This document shows positions 21,801 through 31,739 of a stretch of 64,000 nucleotides of DNA, piece after piece (position 1 is the stretch's first letter; every line of letters begins with the position of its first letter). Position numbers and translations under genes: made by a program. Source of the DNA: Morella rubra (taxonomy: Eukaryota > Streptophyta > Magnoliopsida > Fagales > Myricaceae). The stretch spans positions 13,690,137 to 13,754,136 of the forward strand of contig CM025851.1 in NCBI GenBank assembly GCA_003952965.2, read 5' to 3'. The notes under the pieces were generated by a model. It was not told where the DNA came from and searched no databases. It worked only from the letters and a program-made list of their open reading frames with translations.

Positions 21801-21960
21801 TAAGAGCTTTGATGATGATTCATTAATTTTTCTGTTACTGTATATGGATGATATGCTTATTGCGACTAATAGTATAAAGGAAGTCAATAAGTTGAAGTCC
21901 TTGTTGAGTAAAGAATTCAACATGAAGGATTTAGGTGCAGCCAAGAAGATTCTTGGGATG
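18846..21960 (+). pseudogene. Gag-pol region of element A (first part)
   Basis: Copia-type polyprotein remains. Gag has a UBN2-like opening (KFDGTVNFRLWQRRVKDLL), followed by a CCHC knuckle. The integrase core includes the FIDDFSRKVWAYF and KTDNGTEYKD motifs and HKTPQQNGVAERIN. Reverse transcriptase is shown by EQMDVKIAFLHGDLEEQIY and LLYMDDMLIAT. It is a broken fossil and its last part lies beyond element N. Confidence 0.85.
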
Positions 21961-21967
21961 AAGATTG

Positions 21968-22358
21968 TGTAACGTGCCTATGTAAGGGCTTCTAGTGGAC
22001 ATGGGCTGAGATGCAATTATGGGCTGCAAGGAAGGAACACTCCAGATCATGACGATCTTTTGGGCTTAGTGTTTCAAAGGCCTACTCTACCATACAAATC
22101 CATTAGTGCAATTGTTTTTCATATTTACATTTATTAGAGTAATATCGTACTTTCAATATTACAATTTGGTTACAGGTCTATATAAGAAACTAGCTAGTAC
22201 AGGAAAAAGGAAGAAAAGAGTCAACAATTTACTTGTGTTTCTGTTTGGAGGATTGGCTGAGCCTCGAATGTCAGCTCTTATGTTAATTTTTCAGTAAATG
22301 TATTTCAGTGAAGATTTTCAGTGAATGTTCTGTTTGATTGGTATGGAGGTTTGTTACA
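21968..22358 (+). repeat. 5' LTR of element N
   Basis: TGTAACGTGCC ... TTTGTTACA. Contains TCTATATAAGAAAC, a plausible TATA box for the element's transcript. Confidence 0.92.
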
Positions 22359-23947
22359 ATTGGTATCAGAGGAACGATCCTGCCAGAGATTTGCTCGCAC
22401 AATGTCTACAGATTACGGAAACACTCAAGCAGTTGATGGATGTCCAGAAGCGCATGCGAGAAAATATGCAATCCATCTTAGTGAACTTGGAGAAATTTGA
22501 AGAGGAAATTGAAGCTCTAAAGACGGAAGAAAACGAAGTAACAAAAGATCCAGAAGAACTAGACCAAGGGAAGACTCTGGAAGCCAATACTACCATTTGG
22601 GTAGGTGACAAAAAGTTCTCAAATACCTTTCGGTTCTCTTCTAGCATTTCCCAAAAGTTTCATTACCACATCCGATTTCTCTTCAACCCCGACCAAAATT
22701 TTAAGCAAGGTGCCTCTGATGCAGAAAATTTCCTAAAACCTATCTCAAGCTATCGTCTCCTTCCAGAAAATTCTGTTTACAATAGAGTTTACAAGGTCCA
22801 AGGCCTCCAGAATTTCCAAAAGCATGCAATGCAGTCTGTTTTTGGTCATCGTAAGCATCGACGATTACGACAGATTCCACTGTGGGTATCGAGAAGACTA
22901 AAAGAAAAGGAAATCCGGATGAAAAGGCTCGCGTTACTCTATTTCTATATTTCTAAAATAGCCTTCTATCTCTCTTTTTCTGTGACTTTTCTACTATTCA
23001 AATCACCGTTTAGGGTCAGCCTCTTGCTGAGAGTTTTTTCGTGGTTGTTCATTGAGCATCAGAGACGCCGACATCAGAGATCTCCAAATAGGAAGGGGCA
23101 GATACAGACACTAGAGGAGCAAATTGAAGAAGTGGGAGAGATCTCCATACCTACATGGGACGCAAGACAATCACTACTCTTCGAGGTGGGTGCGCATGTT
23201 CATATCCTCAATCTAATTAAATCTGCTCATAAGTATTGCAACATTAAAACTCATATCTGGATGGAAGGTGAGATTCCACCTCTTGTTGAATTGCTTGAAT
23301 TTACTAATACAAAGATGCAAACAGATGTTGGGACTTTCCGAACCGTGGTATTTAAGATCAATGAAAATAAGAATAAGATATTGAAGCATTTTGGTTCTAG
23401 CAAGGGATCATTGCAACATAATGCCATGTTTCTTCTCTATGACCGTGAGTTTCGTGTGTCTGATTTTACTATGGTGGGAACAATTTTTCAAACTTGGCCC
23501 CATGTGATTTTGAAGGGAAGACATGACTACGGTGAAGGAAGTTTTGACAAATTACTTGGCCATTATTTTAAGTGCACCAGGTGTTCGTTCCTTGTTCTTA
23601 ATGAATGTATGTTTCGGCTGGTGGGTATACTTAATGTCTCCACTTTTCCTTCACAACGACACCTGCCACTTTCAATTAAATGGAAGACCACAACACTTCC
23701 TCATGGAGACGTAGAACATTTTACTGGTGTGTTTTTGGGTATACTGCTATTTCAGAGGATGATTAGCTATGAGGAGACTACAAAAGCAGCAAATATTTAT
23801 CAAGCCTTCATATGTTATACTGTGAAGATTTTGAAGAAAATATCAGCCTTTCAGAGAAAATATTGGAGCGTAAAATGTCAATATATGGATGTTGTGCTTC
23901 TCTTTAAGGGACATGAGGAGAAGATATATTTGCGAGAAATTGAATAA
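22325..23947 (+). CDS. Long chimeric open frame of element N with ARIA/ABAP1-like (ARM repeat) pieces
   Basis: 540 codons, uninterrupted, beginning in the end of the 5' LTR, so the true start is unsure. Residues about 29-75 form a charged predicted coiled coil (LMDVQKRMRENMQSILVNL), possibly of gag origin. Residues about 200-240 are hydrophobic and may be translated non-coding DNA. Residues about 244-386 resemble plant ARIA/ABAP1, an armadillo-BTB protein: an N-terminal segment (NRKGQIQTLEEQIEEVGEIS), then MEGEIPPLVELLEF, then KGSLQHNAMFLLY with VSDFTMVG. The three segments lie far apart in ARIA, so intervening repeats are missing. Residues 387-540 are not recognised. No intron is evident. 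Function unknown; a captured fragment is the best description. Confidence 0.6.
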   Translation: MFCLIGMEVCYNWYQRNDPARDLLAQCLQITETLKQLMDVQKRMRENMQSILVNLEKFEEEIEALKTEENEVTKDPEELDQGKTLEANTTIWVGDKKFSNTFRFSSSISQKFHYHIRFLFNPDQNFKQGASDAENFLKPISSYRLLPENSVYNRVYKVQGLQNFQKHAMQSVFGHRKHRRLRQIPLWVSRRLKEKEIRMKRLALLYFYISKIAFYLSFSVTFLLFKSPFRVSLLLRVFSWLFIEHQRRRHQRSPNRKGQIQTLEEQIEEVGEISIPTWDARQSLLFEVGAHVHILNLIKSAHKYCNIKTHIWMEGEIPPLVELLEFTNTKMQTDVGTFRTVVFKINENKNKILKHFGSSKGSLQHNAMFLLYDREFRVSDFTMVGTIFQTWPHVILKGRHDYGEGSFDKLLGHYFKCTRCSFLVLNECMFRLVGILNVSTFPSQRHLPLSIKWKTTTLPHGDVEHFTGVFLGILLFQRMISYEETTKAANIYQAFICYTVKILKKISAFQRKYWSVKCQYMDVVLLFKGHEEKIYLREIE

Positions 23948-23959
23948 GTTGTCAAACTT

Positions 23960-24469
23960 ATGGGTAAATATGCTCAATATTCTGAACGAAAGTTCCAATT
24001 ATGTGGACACTCAATACAACATGTTTTTACTTGGCTAAAGGAAGTACATGCACTTGTAGAGAGAGGTCGAGCTCCTTCTTTATTTGAGTCTCGTGAATGG
24101 TTTTGTGCTTCCATTGAGTTGAGCTTGGGTTTGGACAAATTTCTGGGTGTTTTATTTGGATCTCATGCATGGCTTTGTATTTCCATTGAGTTGAGATTGG
24201 GTTTGGACAAACTTCTGGGTGTCACTTGTAAAGTCTTGAATGATACATTTGGACTTGAGCTTCTTGAAAAATGTATAGAGTTGGCCATACAGTGCAATTG
24301 GTGGTGTTGCTGCATATACCTACTGGGAGTTGAATACAACGAAACAAGTGGAGATTGTCAATTTCTTATTCTTGATCCTCATTACATTGGCAATGATGAC
24401 CTCAAGAAAATAGAAAATGGTGGAGAAAGTACAAGTGTAACCTTCAACCTTGCGGGCAAGGTTGTTTGA
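23960..24469 (+). CDS. Open frame of element N with UFSP2-like (UFM1 protease) pieces
   Basis: 169 codons. UFSP2 is the cysteine protease that matures and removes the ubiquitin-like modifier UFM1. Residues 39-63 (PSLFESREWFCASIELSLGL) and 68-110 (IELRLGLDKLLGVTCKVLND) resemble one region of plant UFSP2, present twice through a 72 bp tandem duplication. Residues 121-154 (LGVEYNETSGDCQFLILDPH, then YIGNDDLKKI and NGG) match the C-terminal catalytic region including the DPHY Asp/His motif. The segment holding the catalytic Cys is absent, so no protease activity is expected. The frame ends just before the element's purine tract. Confidence 0.6.
   Translation: MGKYAQYSERKFQLCGHSIQHVFTWLKEVHALVERGRAPSLFESREWFCASIELSLGLDKFLGVLFGSHAWLCISIELRLGLDKLLGVTCKVLNDTFGLELLEKCIELAIQCNWWCCCIYLLGVEYNETSGDCQFLILDPHYIGNDDLKKIENGGESTSVTFNLAGKVV
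24083..24226 (+). repeat. 72 bp tandem duplication in the UFSP2-like piece
   Basis: CCATTGAGTTGAG, then TTGGGTTTGGACAAA and TTCTGGGTGT, occurs twice at a 72 base offset and keeps the frame (24 codons). The copies have diverged by several substitutions, more than the LTRs have, so the duplication is older than the present insertion. Confidence 0.8.
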
Positions 24470-24481
24470 AGGGGTGGAGAA

Positions 24482-24871
24482 TGTAACGTGCCTATGTAAG
24501 GGCTTCTAGTGGACATGGGCTGAGATGCAATTATGGGCTGCAAGGAAGGAACACTCCAGATCATGACGATCTTTTGGGCTTAGTGTTTCAAAGGCCTACT
24601 CTACCATACAAATCCATTAGTGCAATTGTTTTCATATTTACATTTATTAGAGTAATATCGTACTTTCAATATTACAATTTGGTTACAGGTCTATATAAGA
24701 AACTAGCTAGTACAGGAAAAAGGAAGAAAAGAGTCAACAATTTACTTGTGTTTCTGTTTGGAGGATTGGCTGAGCCTCGAATGTCAGCTCTTATGTTAAT
24801 TTTTCAGTAAATGTATTTCAGTGAAGATTTTCAGTGAATGTTCTGTTTGATTGGTATGGAGGTTTGTTACA
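24482..24871 (+). repeat. 3' LTR of element N
   Basis: Matches the 5' LTR except for one T fewer in a T run. Confidence 0.92.
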
Positions 24872-24876
24872 GATTG

Positions 24877-25802
24877 GCAGGGATAGGGATGCTAGGAAAT
24901 TATAGTTATCTCAGGCTGGCTATGTGGAGAAGGTGTTGGAAAGGTTTAGCACGGGGAATGCAAAACCGGTTAGTACACCTTTGGCGAATCATTTCCGTTT
25001 GTCTACCTCATAGTGCTCGAAGACAGTTGAAGAAACTGAAGACATGTCAAAGTCCCATATGCCAGTGCAGTGGGGTGTCTAATGTATGCCATGGTATGTA
25101 CTAGGCTAGATTTGGCTCATGCAATCAGCATGGTGAGCAAGTATATGAAAAATCCAAGGAGACAACATTGGGATGTAGTCAAGTGGACTTTCATATATTT
25201 GAGGGGTACTACGGATTATGACATTATGTTTGGAAGACAACAGAGTGATCTGTTAGTTGTGGGATATGTGGATGCAGATTATACTAGTGACTTGGATGGT
25301 AGGAGATCAACACAAGTTATGTGTTTACTCTTGCAGGAGGGCCCATTTGTCGAAATTCCACGATTCAATTCGTTGTTGCATTGTCCACAACTGAGGCAGA
25401 GTACATGGTAGTCGCTGAGGCTGTTAAGGAAGCTTTATAGCTTACAGGGCTAGTCAAAGATCTAAACGTTCAGCAAGGTGGAGTTCAATTGCATTGTGAT
25501 AGTCAGAGTGCCATTTATTTGGCGAAGAACCAGGTGTATCATGCAAGAACCAAGCATATTGATGTGTGGTTTCACAAGATCAAAGAGTTGGTTGCTTCTT
25601 GTGAATTATTGCGGGACACCTCTAAGAATGCAGCAAACATGCTGGCTTAGCCAATTATCACAGAGAAGTTCAAGCATTGTTTGGACTTGATAAATATCTC
25701 CAAGTGCTAGAGAAATGAGGTGTTCCTAACCTATTAGTTCCAGGTGGAGGCAAAAAGTTGTTTGATTTTCTCCGAAGGGGCAATATTCGCCAAGGTTGAG
25801 AT
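24877..25802 (+). pseudogene. Gag-pol region of element A (last part)
   Basis: Continuation of the Copia polyprotein right of element N: the end of reverse transcriptase and RNase H, recognisable by YAMVCTRLDLAHAISMVSKY and GYVDADYTSDLDGRRST. Broken fossil. Confidence 0.8.
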
Positions 25803-26128
25803 TGTTAGATAAAGATGACTCCTATTTAAAGATATCCAAGTAGTTGAGTTCTATTAGGATATCTAAGTATTTGAGTTCTAATTGAATATCCAAGTATTTG
25901 AGTTATAATAGGTTTAGAGATGCAGAGTCTGGGGTTTCTTATAAATAGTCAGTCTATGATATAACCCAAGAATTATTACACGAGATAGTAAAATCTTTGG
26001 CCGCTCTCTCCTCTGGACGTAAGCATATTGTCAAACCACGTTAAATCTCTGACTCAATTCTCTCTCTTCCCTTCTCTCTCTCTTCAATTTTTGTATATTG
26101 TTCATCATTGGTGTGCACGGTAACAGCA
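25803..26128 (+). repeat. 3' LTR of element A
   Basis: Begins TGTTAGATAAAGATGA after the purine-containing GGTTGAGAT and ends GGTAACAGCA. Confidence 0.9.
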
Positions 26129-27162
26129 CAAGCACAATGAGTTTAGCTTGGCTCCCGTCGGGGCCAGGTTTTTTTGGTTTTTTTTTTTTTTTACATTATA
26201 TTCTAGGCCCTAAACGTTCTGGGCTATTTTTTTTAGGCCAAGAATGCTTTCGGCTATATTTTTGGAGAATTATGCATAGAATTATAATATTCAGGTCGGT
26301 TTCGGTTTCTGTTTCGGTTTTTTCAGAATATACATCACAATTCGAACCCGACTCGAATATTATCATAATGAGCAAATAGAAACTGTTACTGCCCCGACCT
26401 TTAGCCGACCCTTTAGTTTTGATACGCTTTCTTCGAAGGTGCTTTTGTGGAAAATACATAAGGGGAAGCATGAGTCACGGTCATTTTGAAATCAACCCGC
26501 AAGACGGACCGGCCAATAATTGCTAATTCTGTGCCAACAGAGAAGACTATATATATTCGTCGATCGAAGACCCAGGTTGGGCGGAGGGCTCTTCCTAGCT
26601 ACATTAAGCTCCTTTAATAAATATACACGTTAATAGTATGGAACAAATCATTGTGAAAACTATCCGTCAATTGGTCAACAATTCCTTGTTGCGTTTGTGT
26701 CTTTATGTACCAAATCCTAGCTAGCAGGTAGCTGTGAAGTCAAAGACATGCAACTATGCAATGACTGACTTTGCAGAAGACCATAAGCTCATGGAAAAAT
26801 TAGAGAATATTCGAGTGAATTAGATTATTACTTGCTTGATTTTGCAAAATAAGATTATGGAATTTAATCAAGACAAAAGTATATTAATTTTTCTTTTTTT
26901 CATAAATAAGTTGTTCGATAAAACGTTTTCATTACCAGATAGCTGGCTAAAAATTCTAATACTTGCAGATTATTAGAGGTAGCTATAGTATAGACTGCTA
27001 TCAACATGAAATATGCATTAAGTAATTTGCAGAAATTACTAGCTAGCAGTAGTCTCAAGTTTGAGTAGGTACTATTCACTTCGATTGGAAAATAATATGG
27101 TTAAGTAACTTTTTGGTCCCTGAGTTTTGACCATCTTTAACAAATTGTCCTTGAGTTTTCAC
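26129..27162. repeat. Copy of the MMP2-type promoter block without its gene
   Basis: No gene. 26.39-26.79 kb parallels 4.33-4.77 and 58.86-59.18 kb, and 26.79-27.16 kb parallels 16.87-17.2 kb. Two block types are therefore joined here, which shows recombination between units. Confidence 0.7.
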
Positions 27163-27480
27163 TAGGTTTGTACATTCACAGTGGTAACCGCTATCACTAT
27201 GGGTGGTTTTCCACAAACAGGAACTATCACCGACATCGTAAGTGGAATAACCGTTGCCTCGCAATGGCGGTCACAGTGGGCAGCAACTGACACCATTAGC
27301 AGAAATTCAAAAAATATCAAAAAAAATATTCTAAAATTGCAACCCAAACAATCAATAGCAAACCTCACAAAAATAGCGATCAAATCGCAACAAATTCGAA
27401 AAAAGTTCCAAATCTCAACCCAAATGGCAACACATTCCAAACAAAATCCCAAAAACTTTCTAAATCTCAATCAAAATACA
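27163..27480. mobile_element. Right-truncated copy of MITE-like M2
   Basis: Starts TAGGTTTGTACATTC after GTTTTCAC, as M2 does at 11699, and carries the same GGTGGTTTTCCACAAA-type core and A-rich tract. The right end is missing. Confidence 0.5.
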
Positions 27481-28361
27481 CAAAATAGTTTAAAAATTAA
27501 AAAAATAAGTCACACAATTTTAGATTTGGGTGACATGCATTAATTTAAAGAGAAGTTATTTATAAGAATTTAGAATTTGGTTTCGTATAATCGAATAGGT
27601 TCCCAACACTAGGAAATGAACTTTCTCTGTAGATATAACGTAATAACGCATATTTCTAAGAAAAGTTTAATGGCTCTTGTTTGTACAGTTGAATGTCGTA
27701 TCTTGAAATTATAACGATTTCAATTGATTAATTACGCAGATTTCTCTTCTCTATGTAATCGAACAATTACCTTGATCTACAACATCATTCAGTATTAATT
27801 ACTTTCAAAAACCACCTTTAAATTTCTACCTAATGTAACCCAACCAATTCTATTAAAAACTAGGGATTTTATACGATGTCAAAACGTATTGACTTTGCAA
27901 GATCTTGCACATTTATAAATCAAAGTATTGTATAGTTTACACATGAATCTACTTAAAGGCAATATATGTATCATCATGGTATAAAATAAAATGCTCACAT
28001 ATATTTTTAATTACATATGAACCAAATTTAATGGTATAGAAGAATGATCTGTACTCTACTTTAGATTTTCCAAATGTACCAGTACTCACGCTTGATATAC
28101 CTCGATCGCATTTATTACAGCTAGGTAATTTATTAATTCATTCACATGTGACAAAATAACATTCATGATTCTTATAACTTTATCAAATAACACCAAGTTC
28201 AAACTTGGGTTCTAAAAGACAAATTAATTGAGAGGATTCCTATTCCTACCCCGGGGGCATCCTTGTAGTTTATTTTGTAAATTAGAAAATACTTTATTCT
28301 ATGAAAACGAATTCCCATGAGTAACTGAGAGAATTCCTAATCCACAATCCTTCAAAAATTC
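27481..28361. repeat. 3' flank of MMP6
   Basis: No gene. Matches 13.24-14.02 kb and, in its last part, 60.92-61.25 kb (CTACTTTAGATTTTC, GTACCAGTACTCACGCTT). Confidence 0.75.
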
Positions 28362-29324
28362 TCAAGTGTTGTACAAGGCTTTAATTTCCTGTATATCGTC
28401 TGGATGCAAACCCTTCGTCACACCTGAAGGGATGTTAGGAAACATGATAGCTCCCCCAACTGAGCTATGCCAAAGTCCAAGAAGGTGCCCAATCTCATAC
28501 AAGGCAACAGTCTCCGAGTTGATTGCACCTAGTTGTGCACCTACACTCCATTGTTCGTCTGCATCGTAATGGAATCGACCATCAGTTGGCGAAAAAGCAT
28601 GAGCGAGGGTTCCACCAGCTTCGACGAAAGGGTTCACGTATCCGTGATCCCATCTGTGAAAATCAATTTTTATATTTGCGTTCGTGAGTGTCCGAGCTTG
28701 TGAGAACGCGAAGTGTGTGTTAGCTACCCATGTCTGAAAGCTTATGCAACAGGACCTATGGCTTCAGCTGGGGTGTCTTGCAGAAATCCATAGATGAGGT
28801 GGTATTGTGAAGCTGACCACTTCGGGATTCCTTGGAAGAAAAAAAATAGTGTGAGACGGTGTGAAATAAGCCATGGCGGTGGTCATGTCTCTTATTTGCC
28901 CGAATGCATCCAATTTGTATCGTTAATGATATTAGCCATGCCACAACGAGGCATCATCATCTTTGATATCGTCTGGGCATCTAAAGTCCCGGTGCGTTAA
29001 GATGGTAATTGCATTGGTAAGTTTTGACGGCGGATTCCAAGAGTTTGTCAAAATCATCATCATTGGCATGAGTGTGGTTTTTGGAACGACTATAGCTTAG
29101 ATTACCAAAATGTTCAAGGTATTTTTTGAGGTCATGGATGCCTTTGACCTTCTCACCATGGTGAGTTGGTGACATCCTAGGAGATGATTGAGAAACTCAA
29201 AGGCTGATTTCTTTTGGTCATGCGACTCCGGTGAAGTTGCACAAGAAAGGAGAGGAAGGAGAACGATGAGGAGGAGGAGAGTGGAGGAAAAGAGGGAAAT
29301 GACTTTTGAATTCATCGTCACCAT
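28362..29324 (-). pseudogene. MMP6, inactive matrix metalloproteinase
   Basis: Full-length homology from the start MVTMNSKVISLF to KALYNT-TGA. An 8-base insertion in the propeptide near 29160 (GGTGA duplicated) shifts the frame, and a one-base insertion after the switch near 28900 gives a stop. The switch reads PRCGMAN (Asp changed to Asn). The zinc site is [11 protein letters not shown]: the first zinc-binding His is Tyr, so the catalytic centre is lost regardless of frame. The structural loop LAHAF and FHYD is kept. Closest in organisation to MMP9. Confidence 0.9.
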
Positions 29325-29573
29325 GTATCAGGAACTGATCAAGCTGTTTTGAATGTCGCAAAAGGCTCATAGTTTGGGTGCTTTTTATAGAGTTTTCAAT
29401 TAGGATATGTTATGGTATGTGAACATGTGAAACAAGACTGGTATTGCTTCTTTTGCTAAGTCAGTCGTTGCCACCACCCTTAGCCTAGCAAACCGATAAC
29501 TTAACATAAAGTAGTATTTACAGAATTGTGAACTAAATCTTTCCACACAATATAAACGAGTTGGACCATAAAT
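29325..29573. repeat. MMP6 proximal promoter
   Basis: Paralogous to 62208-62455. It is interrupted at TAAAT by element B and continues at 37191. A TATA motif (TATAAAAA on the minus strand) is kept near 29385. Confidence 0.8.
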
Positions 29574-30004
29574 TGTTAGAATATTTCCTTTTGTGACCTA
29601 GTTGACATATGAGAGTAATCTTTTACTAAGTAAAGATTATGGTGTCAATTAATAAAATTATGGAATCACTGGCAAATTGATTCTTATTACAATTTGATTC
29701 TGTTGTAATTGATTTAGATTTGATATATTCCTTGATGGAAGGAACAAATCAGAATCTGTACCATATTGAGGGTCCCTGACCTAGCCTATAAATAGAGGCA
29801 TGTGTATACCATCTAAGACAAACTCTAAAAGGCATAGGCATAGGTTGAAAGAGCCTCGGTTTTCTTTTTCTCTCTGTGCTAATAATTGTTGTATTAGTTT
29901 AGAGATTTTGTTCAAGTGCTGAGCATAATGGCAGGAGGTAAACATTCTTATTGTTTAAATTCCGCTACGTATTAAAGCATGTTGATTTTAATTATGGTTT
30001 AACA
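29574..30004 (+). repeat. 5' LTR of element B
   Basis: TGTTAGAATATTTCC ... GGTTTAACA, with CCTATAAATAGAGGC as a plausible TATA box near 29786. Confidence 0.9.
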
Positions 30005-31739
30005 TGTGGTATTAGAGCCAACCTCTGAGATAATTATGTTCGGTATAAGCCTTTTGTATATTCAGTGCCTATACAATTTTGTTTTGTCTCTGTCGTATGA
30101 ACTCGTACTATATATGTGTGCTTTGTTTTGTACCTTTGCTCTCTACCTCTCTATTTCGTTTTTGGTTCACACCCTCCACGACCAAAACATATATTTTTCT
30201 CTGACATTATTTTTGTTTTAAGAAAAAGACAATTCGGTTTTTAGTGCGAAACAGAATATTGATTGTGTTTTGATTTTGAACCTCTTCATTGATACTTTAA
30301 TCTGCATTGGGTTCTTCCTTGAGTTTTTGAGTTTTAGTTCTCAAGCCATTTACATCTATGTTGATCTATGGAACTTATTATGTGTCTTGGTTCTTGGTGA
30401 TAGAGCAGTAGAGACAAAGACAAAGAGAGGAGGTTATTCTCTGTCGGTGGGAGGAGGTTTTTCACCTCCTCCATGCGGGCACCAGGTGGCCGGATAGGAG
30501 GCCGAATCCTCCTCTCCTTGCCATGAGTTAAATTTTATCCCCATGGCAGTTTTTGGACCGTCGGCGATGAGAGGGTCATGGCCTTCTCGTCCCTAGTGCA
30601 GGCAACGGGACGCCTGGCCGTGCTCAGGTGCTGCGACGGCAGTTGCTGCGCAGGATGGGGTAAAACACAGACATTCGGGTCTATGTATATTTTTACCGAG
30701 TTGTGGATCCGGTTTTCCGGGTAGGAATCCCTACCCGGATAAAGTCCCATTAAAAGAAAAAATGAGGGTTAAGGCTAGGCTGACCATTGGGTTAGCCCAA
30801 GGGCGTTGAGGCCCGTAGGAACTAGAACCAGCCTTGAAAGCCGGTTGTTGTTAACCTGTCTGGATCAGGTTAGGCGACCTGCGTGGGCGGGCCGCAGGTT
30901 AGACCCGACCGGACCGACAGATTAAAATAATATTATTTTAATAATAATAATAATAATATTTTTTAAAAAAAAATCTCATATATTCTGTGTTGCATTAATT
31001 TCCAGAATTCTTGTGTAAATCTAAATAAATAGATATGTTGATCATGCATAAAATATTTGATGCCTAGACCTAAGAATAATTAACTGAACCTACTAAAGTT
31101 GGTGGGAATATGTGGTATGATCGAAGAATACAGGTCAGGGAAAGTTCTGGCAAAGCCAAGTCTTGGTTTTCAAAGAGTCATTATGACCTACCTCACTTAC
31201 CTGGGAGATCCCCTGCTTGTGTTTTAGAAAATACTGCTTATCCCACCTTGATATATTGGTTCTTTTTTTTCTTAGATTTTGACTAGGCATCTATAAAGTT
31301 AAAGGATATTAATGAAGTCGTAATTATCATAATAATTTTGGGAGAGCCACAGCATCCCAATTTTATATTGGTAATTACATCGAGATTAATATATGAACTT
31401 CATAAAGAGAAAATTAATATCCGTGTGGTGATTAATTCATAAAGTTATTTACTTATCCCCGCAATGAGGTTTTTAATTTTATGAGTTAGTTAGATTGAAA
31501 TAATAAATTTTGTATTAAAAATAAAATCTTCTTAGGCCCACAGGTATGGAAAATTTTATTCTTAATATTTAAATTTTGTTAGTTTTAATAATAAAGAGTA
31601 AATTTCATGCATGATGTAACCTTTGCCCATAGGTAGGTTGAAATTTACTATTAAATTAACATCGTTTGATTTAAATATGGTTAATTAATAGCAATTAAGT
31701 AGTTTTGTTTTTTATTTGGTTATATTGCAGCTATTTCTT
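30005..31739 (+). other. Untranslated leader of element B
   Basis: No convincing protein. It includes a GC-rich inner stretch (30.45-30.9 kb, with GGCCGGATAGGAGGCCG) and an ATAATAATA microsatellite near 30940. The length is typical of Copia leaders that carry packaging signals, but nothing more can be assigned. Confidence 0.5.

Larger units (their letters stand above)
21968..24871 (+). mobile_element. Young non-autonomous LTR element N, nested in element A, carrying host-gene pieces
   Basis: 2904 bases with LTRs at 21968-22358 and 24482-24871 (391 and 390 bp, no substitution seen, one length difference in a T run). The target duplication GATTG is perfect (21963-21967 and 24872-24876). The primer site ATTGGTATCAGAGG directly follows the 5' LTR, and a purine tract GAAGGGGTGGAGAA precedes the 3' LTR. 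It has no recognisable integrase, reverse transcriptase or protease. The interior instead encodes fragments resembling ARIA/ABAP1 and UFSP2. With no LTR substitutions it is probably younger than a few hundred thousand years at usual plant rates. It looks structurally whole, but it must have relied on another element's enzymes. Confidence 0.9.
18472..26128 (+). mobile_element. Copia LTR element A, broken, containing nested element N
   Basis: Terminal repeats at 18472-18818 and 25803-26128 (TG...CA), with a perfect CAAGC target duplication at 18467-18471 and 26129-26133. The primer site TTGGTATTGGAGCTCC follows the 5' LTR. Parts on the plus strand: gag-like N-terminus from about 18846, CCHC zinc knuckle CFKCGKKGHIKRNC near 19570, integrase about 20150-21000, reverse transcriptase about 21540-21960, then RNase H about 25070-25690 beyond the nested element. 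The order integrase before reverse transcriptase marks it as Ty1/copia. It is a fossil with many breaks. LTR divergence of very roughly 7-9 percent by eye plus indels suggests a few million years. Confidence 0.92.

Noticed and set aside
22359-22375. tRNA-like sequence TTGGTATCAGAGG
   Set aside because: It is the primer-binding site next to an LTR, complementary to the tRNA 3' end, not a tRNA gene. The same holds near 18819 and 30005.
22366-22647. Minus-strand frame of 93 codons opposite the element N frame
   Set aside because: Ser/Phe-rich mirror of the charged coiled-coil stretch on the plus strand. A shadow frame.
30270-30750. Short open frames in the element B leader
   Set aside because: They lie in the untranslated leader between the primer site and gag, on both strands, with no recognisable domain.
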